NCBI GenBank assembly: GCA_038087015.1
Contig: JASBNA010000011.1
Span: 1-64,000 of the forward strand
Direction: 5' to 3'
Source: Cerrena zonata
Taxonomy: Eukaryota; Basidiomycota; Agaricomycetes; Polyporales; Cerrenaceae
Length of the DNA stretch: 64,000 bases
Shown here one piece after another: positions 1 to 11,305 of this stretch. Both the position numbers and the translations under genes were made by a program. Numbering within the stretch: position 1 is the stretch's first letter; the number at the start of each line of letters is the position of its first letter. The notes beneath the pieces are model-generated. The model saw nothing but the letters and a program-made list of their open reading frames with translations. It did not search any database and was not told the origin of the DNA.

Positions 1-29
1 ATGATTGATTAACTCTGTGTTTTTTTAAG

Positions 30-1480
30 GAATTTACACTATTCTTTGCGCCGCTGTATTCTATCTTCTTCTGTGCGTTTATCTGATAGTGGTGTCAAAG
101 AGTCGAATTTTTAACATCAGCCCCTGCTAGGCGCAAGACCCAAGCACGAAGAACAACTCTGACCAATATACTTGTGATCGCAGCAATTTTAGCCATGTAT
201 TTGTCTGCAACTGCACATCTCATCCTATCCTTCTACTCGGACTTCGTTTCAGTATTCAATCAGGATGGTGTGGTAGAGGGTCCTGGGCTAGATACTGGTC
301 CTAACGGCTTCCAGAACCCAAAATCGTACATTCAAGTCGCTCTCGAGATGGTCAATGTGAGCTTTTCTGCGGTTCTTGGGTATCATGACTTATACTGAAT
401 TCTGATATTATTATAGTATATCATTGGGGTAAGATAACACGTTCATCTATCCCTCGTTTCAGCCATGATTTAATGTAAGGGTTAGGATTCAGTGGTGGTA
501 TGGCGAACTTGGGTCATCGGAGGAAAGAATCTCTACATAGTGATCTTCCCCGCTGTTTGTACTCTCGGCGGTCTTAGTGAGTCGTCTTTGCACTATTCTA
601 GTCATGTGGACTGGTGACGAGCTTGCATAGTATCTGGAATCGGCCTGGCGTACTCCCATGCAAATGCCTTACGGGAAGAAACTATCACCTACAATACCGA
701 TATCTACAAGACGGATATGGTTAACTGGTTTGAGTCTTTTGGCACGTTTACATGTGCCATCAATATTTATGCTGTGGCCATCATATCATATAAAACATGG
801 TGCGAAGGTACAGGAACTTCTTGTTGCTCATCGGCTAATCTATTACAGGCAGAACGTGCGGTCGCATCGTGCACTGGGAATCAGAATGACTATTGGCGGT
901 GGTGGCTGCTATAGCGTGCTGCTGATTCTCATAGAATCAGGTATAGTATACTGTTTTCTCCTCGTACGTGTTATGCTGTTCTTAGGATCAGGCGGATATA
1001 TTACTCAGTGTCTTTATTCAGGTCATGGCTGTTGTGTTTTTCTCCATACAGAGCCCCGGAGTGTACATTGTCAAAGACGTGCTCAGTCAAATGACGGTGA
1101 GTCACACCAGGTGCTCTAAGTATGAGTCCCCATATTCTCAAAAATTTCAGGGAATATATCCTACTGTAATAGTTGTACTCGTTCGCCTCAAATTGTCATG
1201 GGAGAATACCGTGGTCGACACGTCGCTCTTAACATCCGTAGTGCAGTTTGCCCAACCACCAATTAGTAGTGTTGGAACCAATACCAATATTACTAGTAGA
1301 GGACTGCATGGTATGATGTTTGGGGATGGAGGTGGTGTCGACGGGTTGGAATCTTCATCGACGAACCGTAACAAGACACAAGATGGCGCTGTTCAGAAAG
1401 TTCGCCACGGGCATGTAGGCGAGGATAAGGTGGATACTAGCGATAACAGGGATGATCTTACAAAAACTCAGAGCATATGA
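30..1480 (+). CDS. multi-pass membrane protein, 5' end outside the window
   Basis: This is the 3' part of a multi-exon gene encoding a polytopic membrane protein of the kind common in mushrooms; the start codon lies left of the window. The first visible exon follows an acceptor at about 29. Exons can be followed through hydrophobic segments (ILCAAVFYLLLCVYLIV, ILVIAAILAMYLSATAHLIL, a segment near 540-640 ending in GIGLAYSHAN, CAINIYAVAIISY near 750-790, YSVLLILIESGIVY near 910-950). A last exon ends at 1480 with a polar, Asp/Asn/Gly-rich cytosolic-like tail. Six or seven membrane spans are likely, resembling the agaricomycete 7-TM hypothetical proteins. The function is not known, and receptor activity is only a guess from topology. 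Introns are about 45-60 nt with ordinary GT-AG ends. Confidence 0.6.
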
Positions 1481-1731
1481 TTGTACATTTATTCTTTCTC
1501 TTGTATATGCCGGTGGGGGACCGTGATGAACTTGAAGCTGGCAAGTTCGATCATTTCGATCAGACGCGGCTTAGCCGGCCCGCTAGTCCCACATTTTTGG
1601 TTTTCCACTACTTTCACTTTCAATCATTATTACTCCTACTATCATAGCACTCGGAATACTCTATATATTCGAGGTCGTTCAGTACACATATCGCTGCACT
1701 CTCTATATCTAGACCTCTTAGAACCTCAAAC

Positions 1732-3767
1732 ATGGGCAAGAAACGCGGCAACAAGCGTCAGAGAACCGAATTCGAGCCTTTGGGTTCTAAATCAACTACC
1801 GTCCTAGACGATTCTGCCAAGGATGATGAGGAGCGCAGGCTAGAAAGTGCCCTTTTTGGTGTCCCATATGTTCCAGGAGAAGCGAAGGGCAAACATATTC
1901 TAGTACTATCGGATGATGAGGATGAAGAACGAGACGATACCGCTGGAGGCAATGAACTTCAAGGAATGCTGGACTCAGATGTAGGTTATGTTGCGAACAA
2001 TCGTACCAGTTATATACTCACCTTTCTTGCCAGCTGTTCTTTGTAGATGACGTCAATCCTTCTGCTCTTGCGGACGAGACTGAGTTAGGCGACGCTTTCG
2101 CAGACCTTCCGGCAGGAGGGGAATCGGGTTCCGACTCGGGGTCTCAACCCGAAACAGAAAACCATCCCTCCGACTCTCATGATACCGACGACGAAGAGGA
2201 ACAGGAAGAGAAGATCGCTTCAACCTCTACCCTTCCTCCCGCAACAACTCGCAAAGCACCTGCGTGGGTCGATGAAGACGACAACACCCTTCAAGTTTCC
2301 CTTGCAGATAATAAACGACTTAGAAAACTTCGTGATGCTCCATCAGAAGATGTAGTAGGCGGACGGGATTATGAGCGACGTCTCCGAAGACAATTCGAGA
2401 AGATAAATCCTACACCGGATTGGGCCGCAAACGCCAGGAAACAACTACATCCCACAAAAACAAAACGGAGGCGGTCCTCTCTTTCATCCGGGACAGACGA
2501 AAGTGATGAGGAGGATGTTAACGATCTTCTCACTTCGACAGGTGGAATCCTAGGCAAGCCAAAAGTAGCGTCTCTCCCAAAGGGTACCTTGTCAATAGAA
2601 CGACTAAGAGACGCAAACATCTCCGCCCGTTCAGAGGGCGTTATAAAATCTGTACAATTCCATCCTTCACCCCAACTTCCTGTTATGCTAACAGCGGGCG
2701 ACGATCGTCGTCTCAAACTGTTCAATGTGAGTTACCCCGGTATATTTTATCTTATTATTCGCACTAACGTGCCTATAGATTGACGGCCACACAAACCCAC
2801 ATTTACAAACTGTACATATACCGGATCTCCCTATCACCTCTGCCCAGTTCCATCCTTCGGGATCAAGTATCCTGCTCACAGGTCCTCGACCATTCTATTA
2901 CACATACGACCTTCAATCCGGAAATGCACAACGTTCTCACAGAGGACTCTGGGGTACCACTTTTAACGGTGCCAACCTCAACGAAGGTAGCATGGAAATA
3001 TCCTCTTTCGATCCCTCCGGAGAGGTCTTAGCTGTGGCTGGACGCCGTGGGTACGTGCACTTGGTCGACTGGAAATCAGGAGCAGGGCAGGTCGTTGGTA
3101 GTGTGAAGATGAACTCGGTGGTGAAGAGTCTGTGGTGGACGAGTGGGCGGACAGGAAAGAGTGAGTTGATGACTTTGGGTCAAGATTCACAGGTGTATGT
3201 GTGGGATGTCGGTCAACGGCAGTGTGTGAGGAAGTGGAAGGACGATGGTGGATATGGTAGTTCTGTTATGGCTTCAGATCGGTCTGGACAGTACCTTGGT
3301 ATCGGGTAAGATATCAGTTCCTCAGTTCGCAACATTAAAAAAACTAATCTATGGTATAGGTCCCGACAAGGTCTAGTCAACATGTATGGCTCCGAAGCAA
3401 CATCATCCAGTGGATCAAATCAACCAAAACCACTGAAAACCCTGGAGAATCTGACAACCTCCATCACCTCCCTTCGATTTAATCACGACTCGCAGCTGCT
3501 CGCAATCGCCAGTAACGCCAAAAAGGATCAGATGCGCATGGTATGTCATCCTACTCCCTTCAGTTATTTCTCGGTATACCGTAACTCAACGGCCTTTTCT
3601 AGATCCATCTTCCCTCGCTCACTGCGTTCTCCAATTGGCCGACAAGTGGTACACCATTGGGCCATGTTACGAGTATCGATTTCTCCACAGGCAGCGAATA
3701 CGTTGCGATTGGGAACACGCGTGGTCGGGTTTTGTTGTACCAACTTCGGGACTTTGTTCAGTCATAG
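1732..3767 (+). CDS. UTP18: U3 snoRNP / SSU-processome WD40 protein Utp18
   Basis: Nucleolar WD-repeat protein of the small-subunit processome, needed for 18S rRNA processing with the U3 snoRNP. The ATG at 1732 opens a lysine-rich start followed by RRLESALFGVPYVPG, typical of Utp18. A long acidic, Ser/Glu-rich segment follows, then the conserved entry SVQFHPSPQLPVMLTAGDDR and WD40 blades, including QFHPSGSSILLTGPRPFYY, SSFDPSGEVLAVAGRRGYVH and TLGQDSQVYVWDV. Introns lie near 1981-2033, 2728-2779, 3307-3360 and 3541-3602. The last exon gives a final blade (DFSTGSEYVAIGNTRGRVLL) and stops at 3767. The product is about 600 residues, in the usual range. Its 3' end meets the convergent TRS33 gene tail to tail. 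Identification is firm; exact intron ends are by eye. Confidence 0.93.
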
Positions 3768-4727
3768 TATGCGTCGTGACCAAGCATTATATTCACAGAA
3801 TCTATGATCCTTTGGGGAGCTTCACTTGGAATGTACCTGCGTTGTGAGGCTGTGAGTAAGACTGTACAAGAGATAGAGGTGAAGAAGAATTTACATTGTG
3901 GTAATGATGTCACTTCCGGCACTACGGTTGCTTGAAACCCTAGTCTTGCTAAAGCACCGCGAATAATACCACCCGGCATCGCGACGTACTGCAATAGACT
4001 GTTCAGCATATATTCAAGTAATTACGTGAAGGAGCTTTGCATACCATCCTCGCTCGCTTCAATGCATCTGTTCGTCCATCCCAACTAGAAACACGCGCTA
4101 TTGGCTTGAACGCGTTATCTTGCAATACATATACGCCCTATATAATACCAGTTAGGTCGTGATATTGATGTCGGATGAATGCACGTACTCGGTGATTCGT
4201 TCTTAAGTTGTCGACTTGTTTGTCCCAGCATGCCACCCATAGATCTTTACAGATGAACTTGATAGCATCTAAAGTATCTGAAAACAATACTCGTTCATGG
4301 GATAATCTATATAGACACTTGTAAGTTTGGTACGTGTGTAAAGAAGATATTTGAAATCACCGTTCAGCAACATTAGCCCCGACGTGCATTCCAATATTCT
4401 CCAACCGTAGCCTAAGAGCCTCCTCCTCTCGGTAAACTCAGACTTTCCGTCTGCCTTGGGTGTCATTGACGATATCGAGTCTCTTGCTGACTCGCGTTTC
4501 GCAGCAGCAGTGGTGGCGGGCGGTGCAGGTGGTAGGAGACCTGCTTCAGCCATTTCTTCTTCGATCTTCTTCGTTCTGGAGATCGCGACAGCAGATGAGT
4601 CGCGTAGGGTGTTGACCATCTCAATGAAGAAATAGTCTAATGCCGGAGCATCCATAAGTGCAGGAACAGGCTCTGCCAGGGCAGAGAGGTTTCCGGCCAG
4701 TGTAGCGGTGGATGTCGAGGGATTCAT
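3758..4727 (-). CDS. TRS33: TRAPP complex subunit Trs33/TRAPPC6
   Basis: Bet3-family subunit of the TRAPP tethering complexes acting on Rab GTPases in ER-Golgi traffic. The start at 4727 leads into ALDYFFIEMVNTLRDSSAVA, then a low-complexity linker. The conserved core is spread over exons: EEALRLRLENIGMHVGANVA, then after a 54-nt intron DTLDAIKFICKDLW, CWDKQVDNLRTNHR, GVYVLQDNAFKPIARVSSW, and finally YVAMPGGIIRGALARLG and TVVPEVTSLPQCKF. The linker exon and the LRLRLENIG motif are in different frames; the change lies near 4422-4432 and needs either a long weak intron (GTCTCC donor) or a one-base deletion. The C-terminal tail after PQCKF runs to a stop at 3758 and is longer than usual, so the true end may differ. 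Divergent from UBR1. Confidence 0.88.
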
Positions 4728-5173
4728 CGGAATTTATGTGCTAGATGCGGATATATAGAGCTCTGGGATACTAGGAGACAACACTGCTTGATGACTCGAG
4801 TACTTGTAATTGTAATGGTATTTGTCTGGAGAAGACTGTGAGCGCTTCCGTAACCTCCATCTCGGCTGTGACCTCATCTTCATTCATACCCGAAACAACA
4901 GCTTCCCCTCATCCTCAATCTTACTCATCCTAAACACAACTTGCTAGAATTGTGCCAACTGTTGGCATCTCAAAAGAACATAGTCACCCGATCAGGACGT
5001 GGAATAGCTACCTTCGAGTAGGACGCGTCCTTTAGGCGGTGGCTGCTGCTTACACACGACCACCGGCTACGCACGACTTCACATTTTGACGACTGCGATT
5101 TAGCTTGAGAATCCGCGTATTACGAACTTACGAAATCACAGGTACAAACAGACGTCGAGCAAGTCTCGGCAAT
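4728..5173. promoter_or_regulatory. bidirectional promoter region between TRS33 and UBR1
   Basis: About 450 bases separate the start codons of two divergent genes, so both promoters and 5' leaders must lie here. A TATATA-like stretch occurs at about 4750-4757, on the TRS33 side. No coding potential is visible. The exact transcription starts cannot be seen. Confidence 0.5.
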
Positions 5174-8100
5174 ATGTCATCATCATTCTCTGCACTCCTC
5201 TTCCCTCCTACCAAGCTCAAGTCCTTACATCCTCGCGATCGGGCAGACGCACCACTCTCTCGTCTTCGTTTCCAGCTTGATACCATGCCGGGGTCGAGGA
5301 AATATGTCTTTACACCAGCCACTCGTTCCGAGATACTATCAGAGCTGTACGAGTCTTTCTGGGGACAACACTCTTCATTGTTCTTGCCAACCGGAGCTAC
5401 CAGCCTACCAAAACATGCAACACTTTGCGAAGTGCAAGCTCGTGCAGGTATGCATAGGGAATCGAGTGCGCCATCATCACGACCCTGCGGGCGGATATTC
5501 AAGAAGGGAGAGGCATGTTTCCGTTGCAAGTGCGTTATGTGGTCCAGGTTGATGTTTCTCTTGACTTAGCTCTTATTATTCACTTTTATAGGGATTGTGC
5601 CGTAGATGACAGCTGTGTGATGTGCTCACGATGTTTTGGTGCGACTAGTCATGCTACGCACAACGTCATCTGCTTCATCGCCCAGCAATCCGGTGGCACC
5701 TGCGACTGTGGTGATGTCGAGGCATGGAACGAAGACCCCAAGTGTCCATACCACATCATTTCGTCAGACAATTCTAAATCCGTGAAGGATTTTATCAATA
5801 AGACTTTGTCGTATCCTAAAGCCACTCCCAAGACGATCGCAGGCCAGGAAGTCCCTCCAGTGAAGGACTATCCAAACAGAGCCTCAATTCCTTCCGAATT
5901 ACACGAGTCTATGAGTCGAACAGTTGGTTATGCAATAGACTACATTCTAGACACCCTCGACTATTCCCCTGACGAAACCATCTGCCCTAGAGATGAAGCC
6001 GGCCTTCGAGCGCAACCATCAGCCGACCCTATGATGATGAAGGAACAGTACTGTATTGTCATCTGGAACGATGATAAACATTCCTTTGATGAAGTCACTC
6101 AGCTCCTCGTTGACTGTACTGGCCGAACCAGGGAGGAAGCGATGGAGGTCGTATCCAGAATAGACGAGAACGGCCGAGATGTCGTTGACATGAACGGCAA
6201 CATCACACGACTCCTTGAAGTCGGACATGCGATATCCCAAATTGACCTCGGCATTACGATTCGTCGGGCGTACGATACCTTCCGAGAGCAGGTCAGCGCG
6301 GTAATTATCGAATGGCTGCTGGACCTCACCCGCTGTCGGATTGGCACTGACACGGTAACCATGCGTGAGATTGTCGCAGCCGAACTACTCTCTCCACGAA
6401 AACATAGCACGCCTCATGCTCGTATAGAAAGCGAGCTCCAAGATTCAGCCCGAATTGACTGGATGTTCATCTACCACACCAAACTTTGGAAAAGACCAAG
6501 ACTGAATCTGAAAGAAATTTACGCCTCTCTATTATTCTTGAGCCATGAGCACAAGCTCGCGGTTGGTGAGTTAACGAGAACAGTTATTTCGAATAGCTTG
6601 CAAGTCTAACGCTAAGATAGCTTCGCATTTTGCGAACGTTTACAATCGCGTGATCGACTTGTATCTGCTTGTGGATAGAGAAGCAGAAACCTCTGTCAAG
6701 TATTTCACACTCCAACTTTTCACTATTCCTTCGGTTGCGCTGTATGTGGCCAGACAACACAACATGATATTCCGACTTCTAGCTGTTGTCACATCGTTTT
6801 TCACCAATCAGATAGAAGGAAGGCGTATCACCATGCCGCCAGATACAAGCATCCAAATTGACGTGGAGACCTTCCCCTTCAAGTCAAAGCGATTTATGCC
6901 TGTGTTCAGTGACTTACGCTATCTCTGTAGCAGCGAACCCGTCCAGAAACTCATTGTCCACAACACGGAGTTCATCACACAGTTCTCCAGTACATGCCAG
7001 CTCTTCATGTGCGTCAATCCGAATAAAAGACATGCTGCCGACCATGTCGAGTACGAAACGGACGCATGGATTAGTGTATTCAACGTGACATTATCCTTGT
7101 CTCGGGTCATCAAGACCTATGGTGCAGCTTTTACGCATGCGACTGTAGCAGAACTGGTAGCAGCCATCAACACCGTCATCCACAACATTCTTGTAGCTTG
7201 TGTAGCCCTCGACGAGGCCAGAGACCCGACAAGATTCCCTACCATCTCATTTCACACAGTCGGTTTCGGTAATTCAGATTATCATGTCGTCGAGTTCAAC
7301 GTTTTAGAAGGGCCTGTTAGTTTCCATCACTCCCTGCAATGGCTTTTATCCGAGTTGCTCAAGCACGTCGACACGCTGTCGGAAGAGAACTTACAGCAGG
7401 CTGGCCTCCAGTCTCTTAGAGATGTATGTTTCCGAAAGGCAAGTGAACAGGCAATACAAACAATCGTTGATTATCCCCTTCGAGGTTGGTCTCTCAACAT
7501 TCTACTTTTATCCATCGTCTGATATATTATGCAGTTCTCGCTATGGTCGCACAAATTCGCACTGGCCTTTGGGTGCGCAACGGATTTGCTATCCGCGGTC
7601 AGTTAATTCATTACCGTGACTACATGCTACGAGAACTCTGCTATGACCAGGATCTCTTCATCCTTCAAAACGCCCTTGTGATTCTTGACCCGGACAAGGT
7701 GTTCGTCAGCATGCTCGATCGCTTCCAGCTCGTATCCTACTTCTCCGGTGCCGTATTACACGACGTGTACGATGACACACAGTTAGGTGGTATGGTCGAA
7801 GAGTTGCTGTATGTACTGACGGCAATCTTAACCGAGACTGCATCTGCGACCAAGATGCCGATGCGAGCTCTTATCCGACGGGAGGTTGTTCACGCTCTTG
7901 CCGTTGGACCTGCGTCTTTCACTGATCTCACCAAACGCGTCGCCGAGCGATTACCGGACGACATTAACTTCGAACGCGTGTTACGAGATGTTACAAACTT
8001 CAAAGCGCCTGAGTCTACGTCAGACCTCGGGATGTACGAGTTGAAGGATGAATCGTACGACGAAGTCAATCCTTTCTTCTACCATTACACTCGTAATAAG

Positions 8101-10906
8101 CGCGAAGAAGTTGAAGCGGTCCTCCGTACTCGTGCGCAGAAACGCGGCCTCGAAGATCCTGTCATTATCCCCAAACCGCTCAACATCACGTTTGGTCCAT
8201 TCATCACCCTACCCGCCGTTTTCGAATCCGAAGTACTCCTCCAAATACTCTTCTACTCCTTATACAATGTGTTGTCTGTTACCGACAATTCAGGCAATGC
8301 ACCACCTGCCGCAGAAGCTATCCTTGATCAAGCCATTTACTTGATCATGTCTGCTTTAATAGAGCGACATGAACTCTTCAGTAGCTTAGCTGTTTTCAAA
8401 ACGTTCGAAGAAGACAAAGGTCTCCTTTCTTTGCTCTGCACTCTAGAGCATCACACAACATTCAGCAAGGCGTACAAGAACCGTATTGGATGGGTCCTTT
8501 CTCGTATTGCTGAATGCCAGCCTCATGCAGTTCAGGCACATCGTTACATCCCCGAATCCTCCATGGGCGACGATCCTGATGACGTAAAAAAGCGAGCCGC
8601 GAAAGCTAGACAAGAAGCGATCATGAAACAGATGAAAGCCCAGCAGATGAGCTTTGTTGACATTTGCGAAGATTTCGACGACGAGGGTGATGACGACATG
8701 GGAGATACCCCACATTCCCCGGTTTCGTTTGGCACTTGCATTGTTTGCCAGGAGGAACTGAACAACAATAAACCCTTTGGCTCTCTCGGCTTCCTCCAAC
8801 CAAGTCGTGTATTGCGTCGATTCGCAGACAATCCCTCGTCCCGGGATGATGTTCGAATTATTCACGTCTCCCGAGAACTTGGACCGCTCGGGTCCACCTT
8901 CCGCGGCATCAGTATTCCCTCCATTAGAAGCAGCGAAGAACAAATGGGATGGCTCTCCCAACTTCGATGGTTTCGAGACTGCATATAACTCTAAATTTGG
9001 GTTACATGCTTCGATTTGTAGCCATATGATGCACCTGGAATGTTTCACGGTTTATAGTGCGTCAATACGTCAACGACACCGAGTGCAAGCGACAAGAAAT
9101 CATCCGGAAAGCATTCCTCGAAAAGAGTACATCTGTCCCTTATGCAAAAGTTTGGGCAATGTTATCTTACCCGTCGCACAACCTCCCAAGGACCTGACGC
9201 TCAACCCTGTGCCATTCCCAGACTGGATTCGGGCCCAAGGAATCAGTATCCTGAAATCCAAGTCAGACCCAGATCTGGAATCCCTTCAGTTTAGGAGCGG
9301 TACAGGAGAGTTCGTGTTCTGGTCAGCTCAGGACACCGATTACCAGTCATATGCTCGGATCGGTGACAGATCGGATCCAATGGAAGTACACAAAATGGTT
9401 GACACCGTTATGGTCATTGCCAAGATTATATCTGCTCACAGTGGACACCTACGTACTACTCGTCCAGAGCCAGATCCAGGCGAACGAGGTGCTGGTCTAT
9501 ACCTTCCAGAAGACTTGGTTGCCTATACCATCTCTTGTCTTGAAGTGGCGCAGAGGGGAATTGGGCTTCCAGGAACGACAGTTGCAGATAGTCTTACGGA
9601 ATCCCAGATTCAAATGACTCGTGGCATCGTGTCTTGTCTCTCAAAACTGGTCGAGCTGAGTTTCAAGAATCGTCCAGACAAAGGGCGTGCTGCAGTTCGA
9701 CAGGCAATTATCAAGCGTCTTCTACCAGAGTGGAGCCGTACAACATTCACCTCTTTCGCCTACCCACTTCTACTTAGAGATCCATTCACGGTACTCGTTG
9801 AAACAGCCGCCGTTGCTCCAGATATCCTCGGACACGTCCTCATTTTGACTTATTACGCTTGTTTGGCCCGCACAGTCATCGGGTTGATCTATGGCCTAGC
9901 GAAGACACGAAACACTCCATCTGGACCAGCCCGACGTCAGTACGAAGGTATCTTTGGCGACGTTCGAATGTTCTTCATGTCTGTCATCCGACCTGCACCT
10001 GCGTTGGAGCACATTACGGATCTCCTGTTCGGGTCCTTTGGAGAGGCGAAAATTGAGAAGATGCTCTATGCTTTCACACTTCCATTCCTTCGACGAGCCG
10101 CCATCCTTTGCAGAGCTGTTGTCCCGAATGCTTTCCACACTCCTTCGGATGGAGATACTATGTGCGAATATCGCCGTCTACTGAAAATGCTTGGTATCCC
10201 TCCATTGTCGGACCTACCCAATCAAGACACTCTACAAAATGCACTTTCTGGCTGGTGTTCACACTACGGTCACTCCCCTGCCGCAAGTCAGATCAGCGCG
10301 AGCATCTACTTACACTTCCCTACTCCATACCGTCTGGCGAAGCTGCCTATTGTCTTCGACCAATTATTCCTTGAGCAGGAGAAGCTGTTGACCTGTCCGA
10401 ATTGCAAGACCGTTCCTCAGGATGCGGCTATCTGTTTGATATGTGGTATAACGTGCTGTCTACAGTCGCACTGTTGTATGGAAGCCTCTCCAATTGTACA
10501 TCGTGGAGAGTGTAACATTCATCAGCAGACGTGAGTATATGTACGCGCTACCCTCTAATTTTGGTTACTGACATCAATAATGTAGGTGTATGGGTCCCAT
10601 CGGCATTTACTTCCTGCCAAAGCGATGTTCCGTTCTTTACCTCTACGCGAACAGTGGCACATTTTCCCAGTCCCCATACTTGGATGTCCACGGTGAACTG
10701 GACATCAATATGCGGTATGTTATTGTGCTATCATGATGCCAATACGGACCCTCACTCATCGTCCTTATAGTCGAGGTAGAAGACAGTATCTGCACCATAC
10801 TCGATGGGAGGATATTCGCAAGCTCTGGTTAACCCATGGGATCCCGACGGCCATAGCCCGAAAACTCGAGTCAACTGTCGACCAGGGCGGATGGGAGACT
10901 CTCTAG
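5174..10906 (+). CDS. UBR1: E3 ubiquitin ligase of the N-degron pathway, Ubr1 type
   Basis: RING-type E3 ligase that recognises N-terminal degrons and ubiquitinates substrates for the proteasome. The first in-frame ATG is at 5174. A UBR-box zinc finger starts near residue 104 (CGRIFKKGEACFRC, then CVMCSRCF, HNVICF, GTCDCGD). A ClpS-like type-2 N-degron domain follows near 265-345 (QYCIVIWNDDKHSFDEVTQL). A RING-H2 is near 1130 (CIVCQEEL ... HMMHLECF ... YICPLCKSLGN), and the C-terminal UBR cap domain has LTCPNCK, CLICG, PYLDVHGELD and LTHGIPTAIARKLE. Introns are at 5530-5591, about 6566-6620, 7484-7534, and two near the end. About 1,815 residues, normal for Ubr1. Between QPSRVLRRFADN (frame of 7534-8840) and FELFTSPENLDRSG (+1 frame) the reading frame changes near 8824-8850, inside the RING insert; see findings. 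Confidence 0.95.
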
Positions 10907-11305
10907 TTATATCCGAGATACAATGAGAGTAAGAAGTTTACGTAGAGAGAAGGAGCCAGGTTCATGATGTCAACCCAATGTATTATAACTTATTCATTCA
11001 ACCACTTCGTGTAGCCATGCAATGAGATCTGATTAATAGTAAGTACGATGATGCGATCTGTCGATGGTCATACGAACGCCGATCTACCAGGCAACCTTTG
11101 ACACACTGCTGGCCTCTACGTAGCTTAGAGGACTCTCAGGAGGGAAATTGACGGAGGGCAACTTGAAGGGCACCAGGCCAATGTGAAGAAGTTCTACTTG
11201 GGGCTCGTCGTCTGTCTTTCTTGTGATTTCCCTACTCTACAGCATTACATATGCGAAATGTCTAAGAAACCCAGAATAGCAACGTAACTAATATCGATTA
11301 GTCCT
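10907..11305. other. intergenic, tail-to-tail
   Basis: Convergent spacer between UBR1 and the FunK1 kinase gene, expected to hold both 3' UTRs. No ORF, repeat or structured RNA was recognised. Confidence 0.5.

Noticed and set aside
8443..9048. Minus-strand ORF of about 200 codons
   Set aside because: It is antisense to the conserved RING region of UBR1 and shows no motif.
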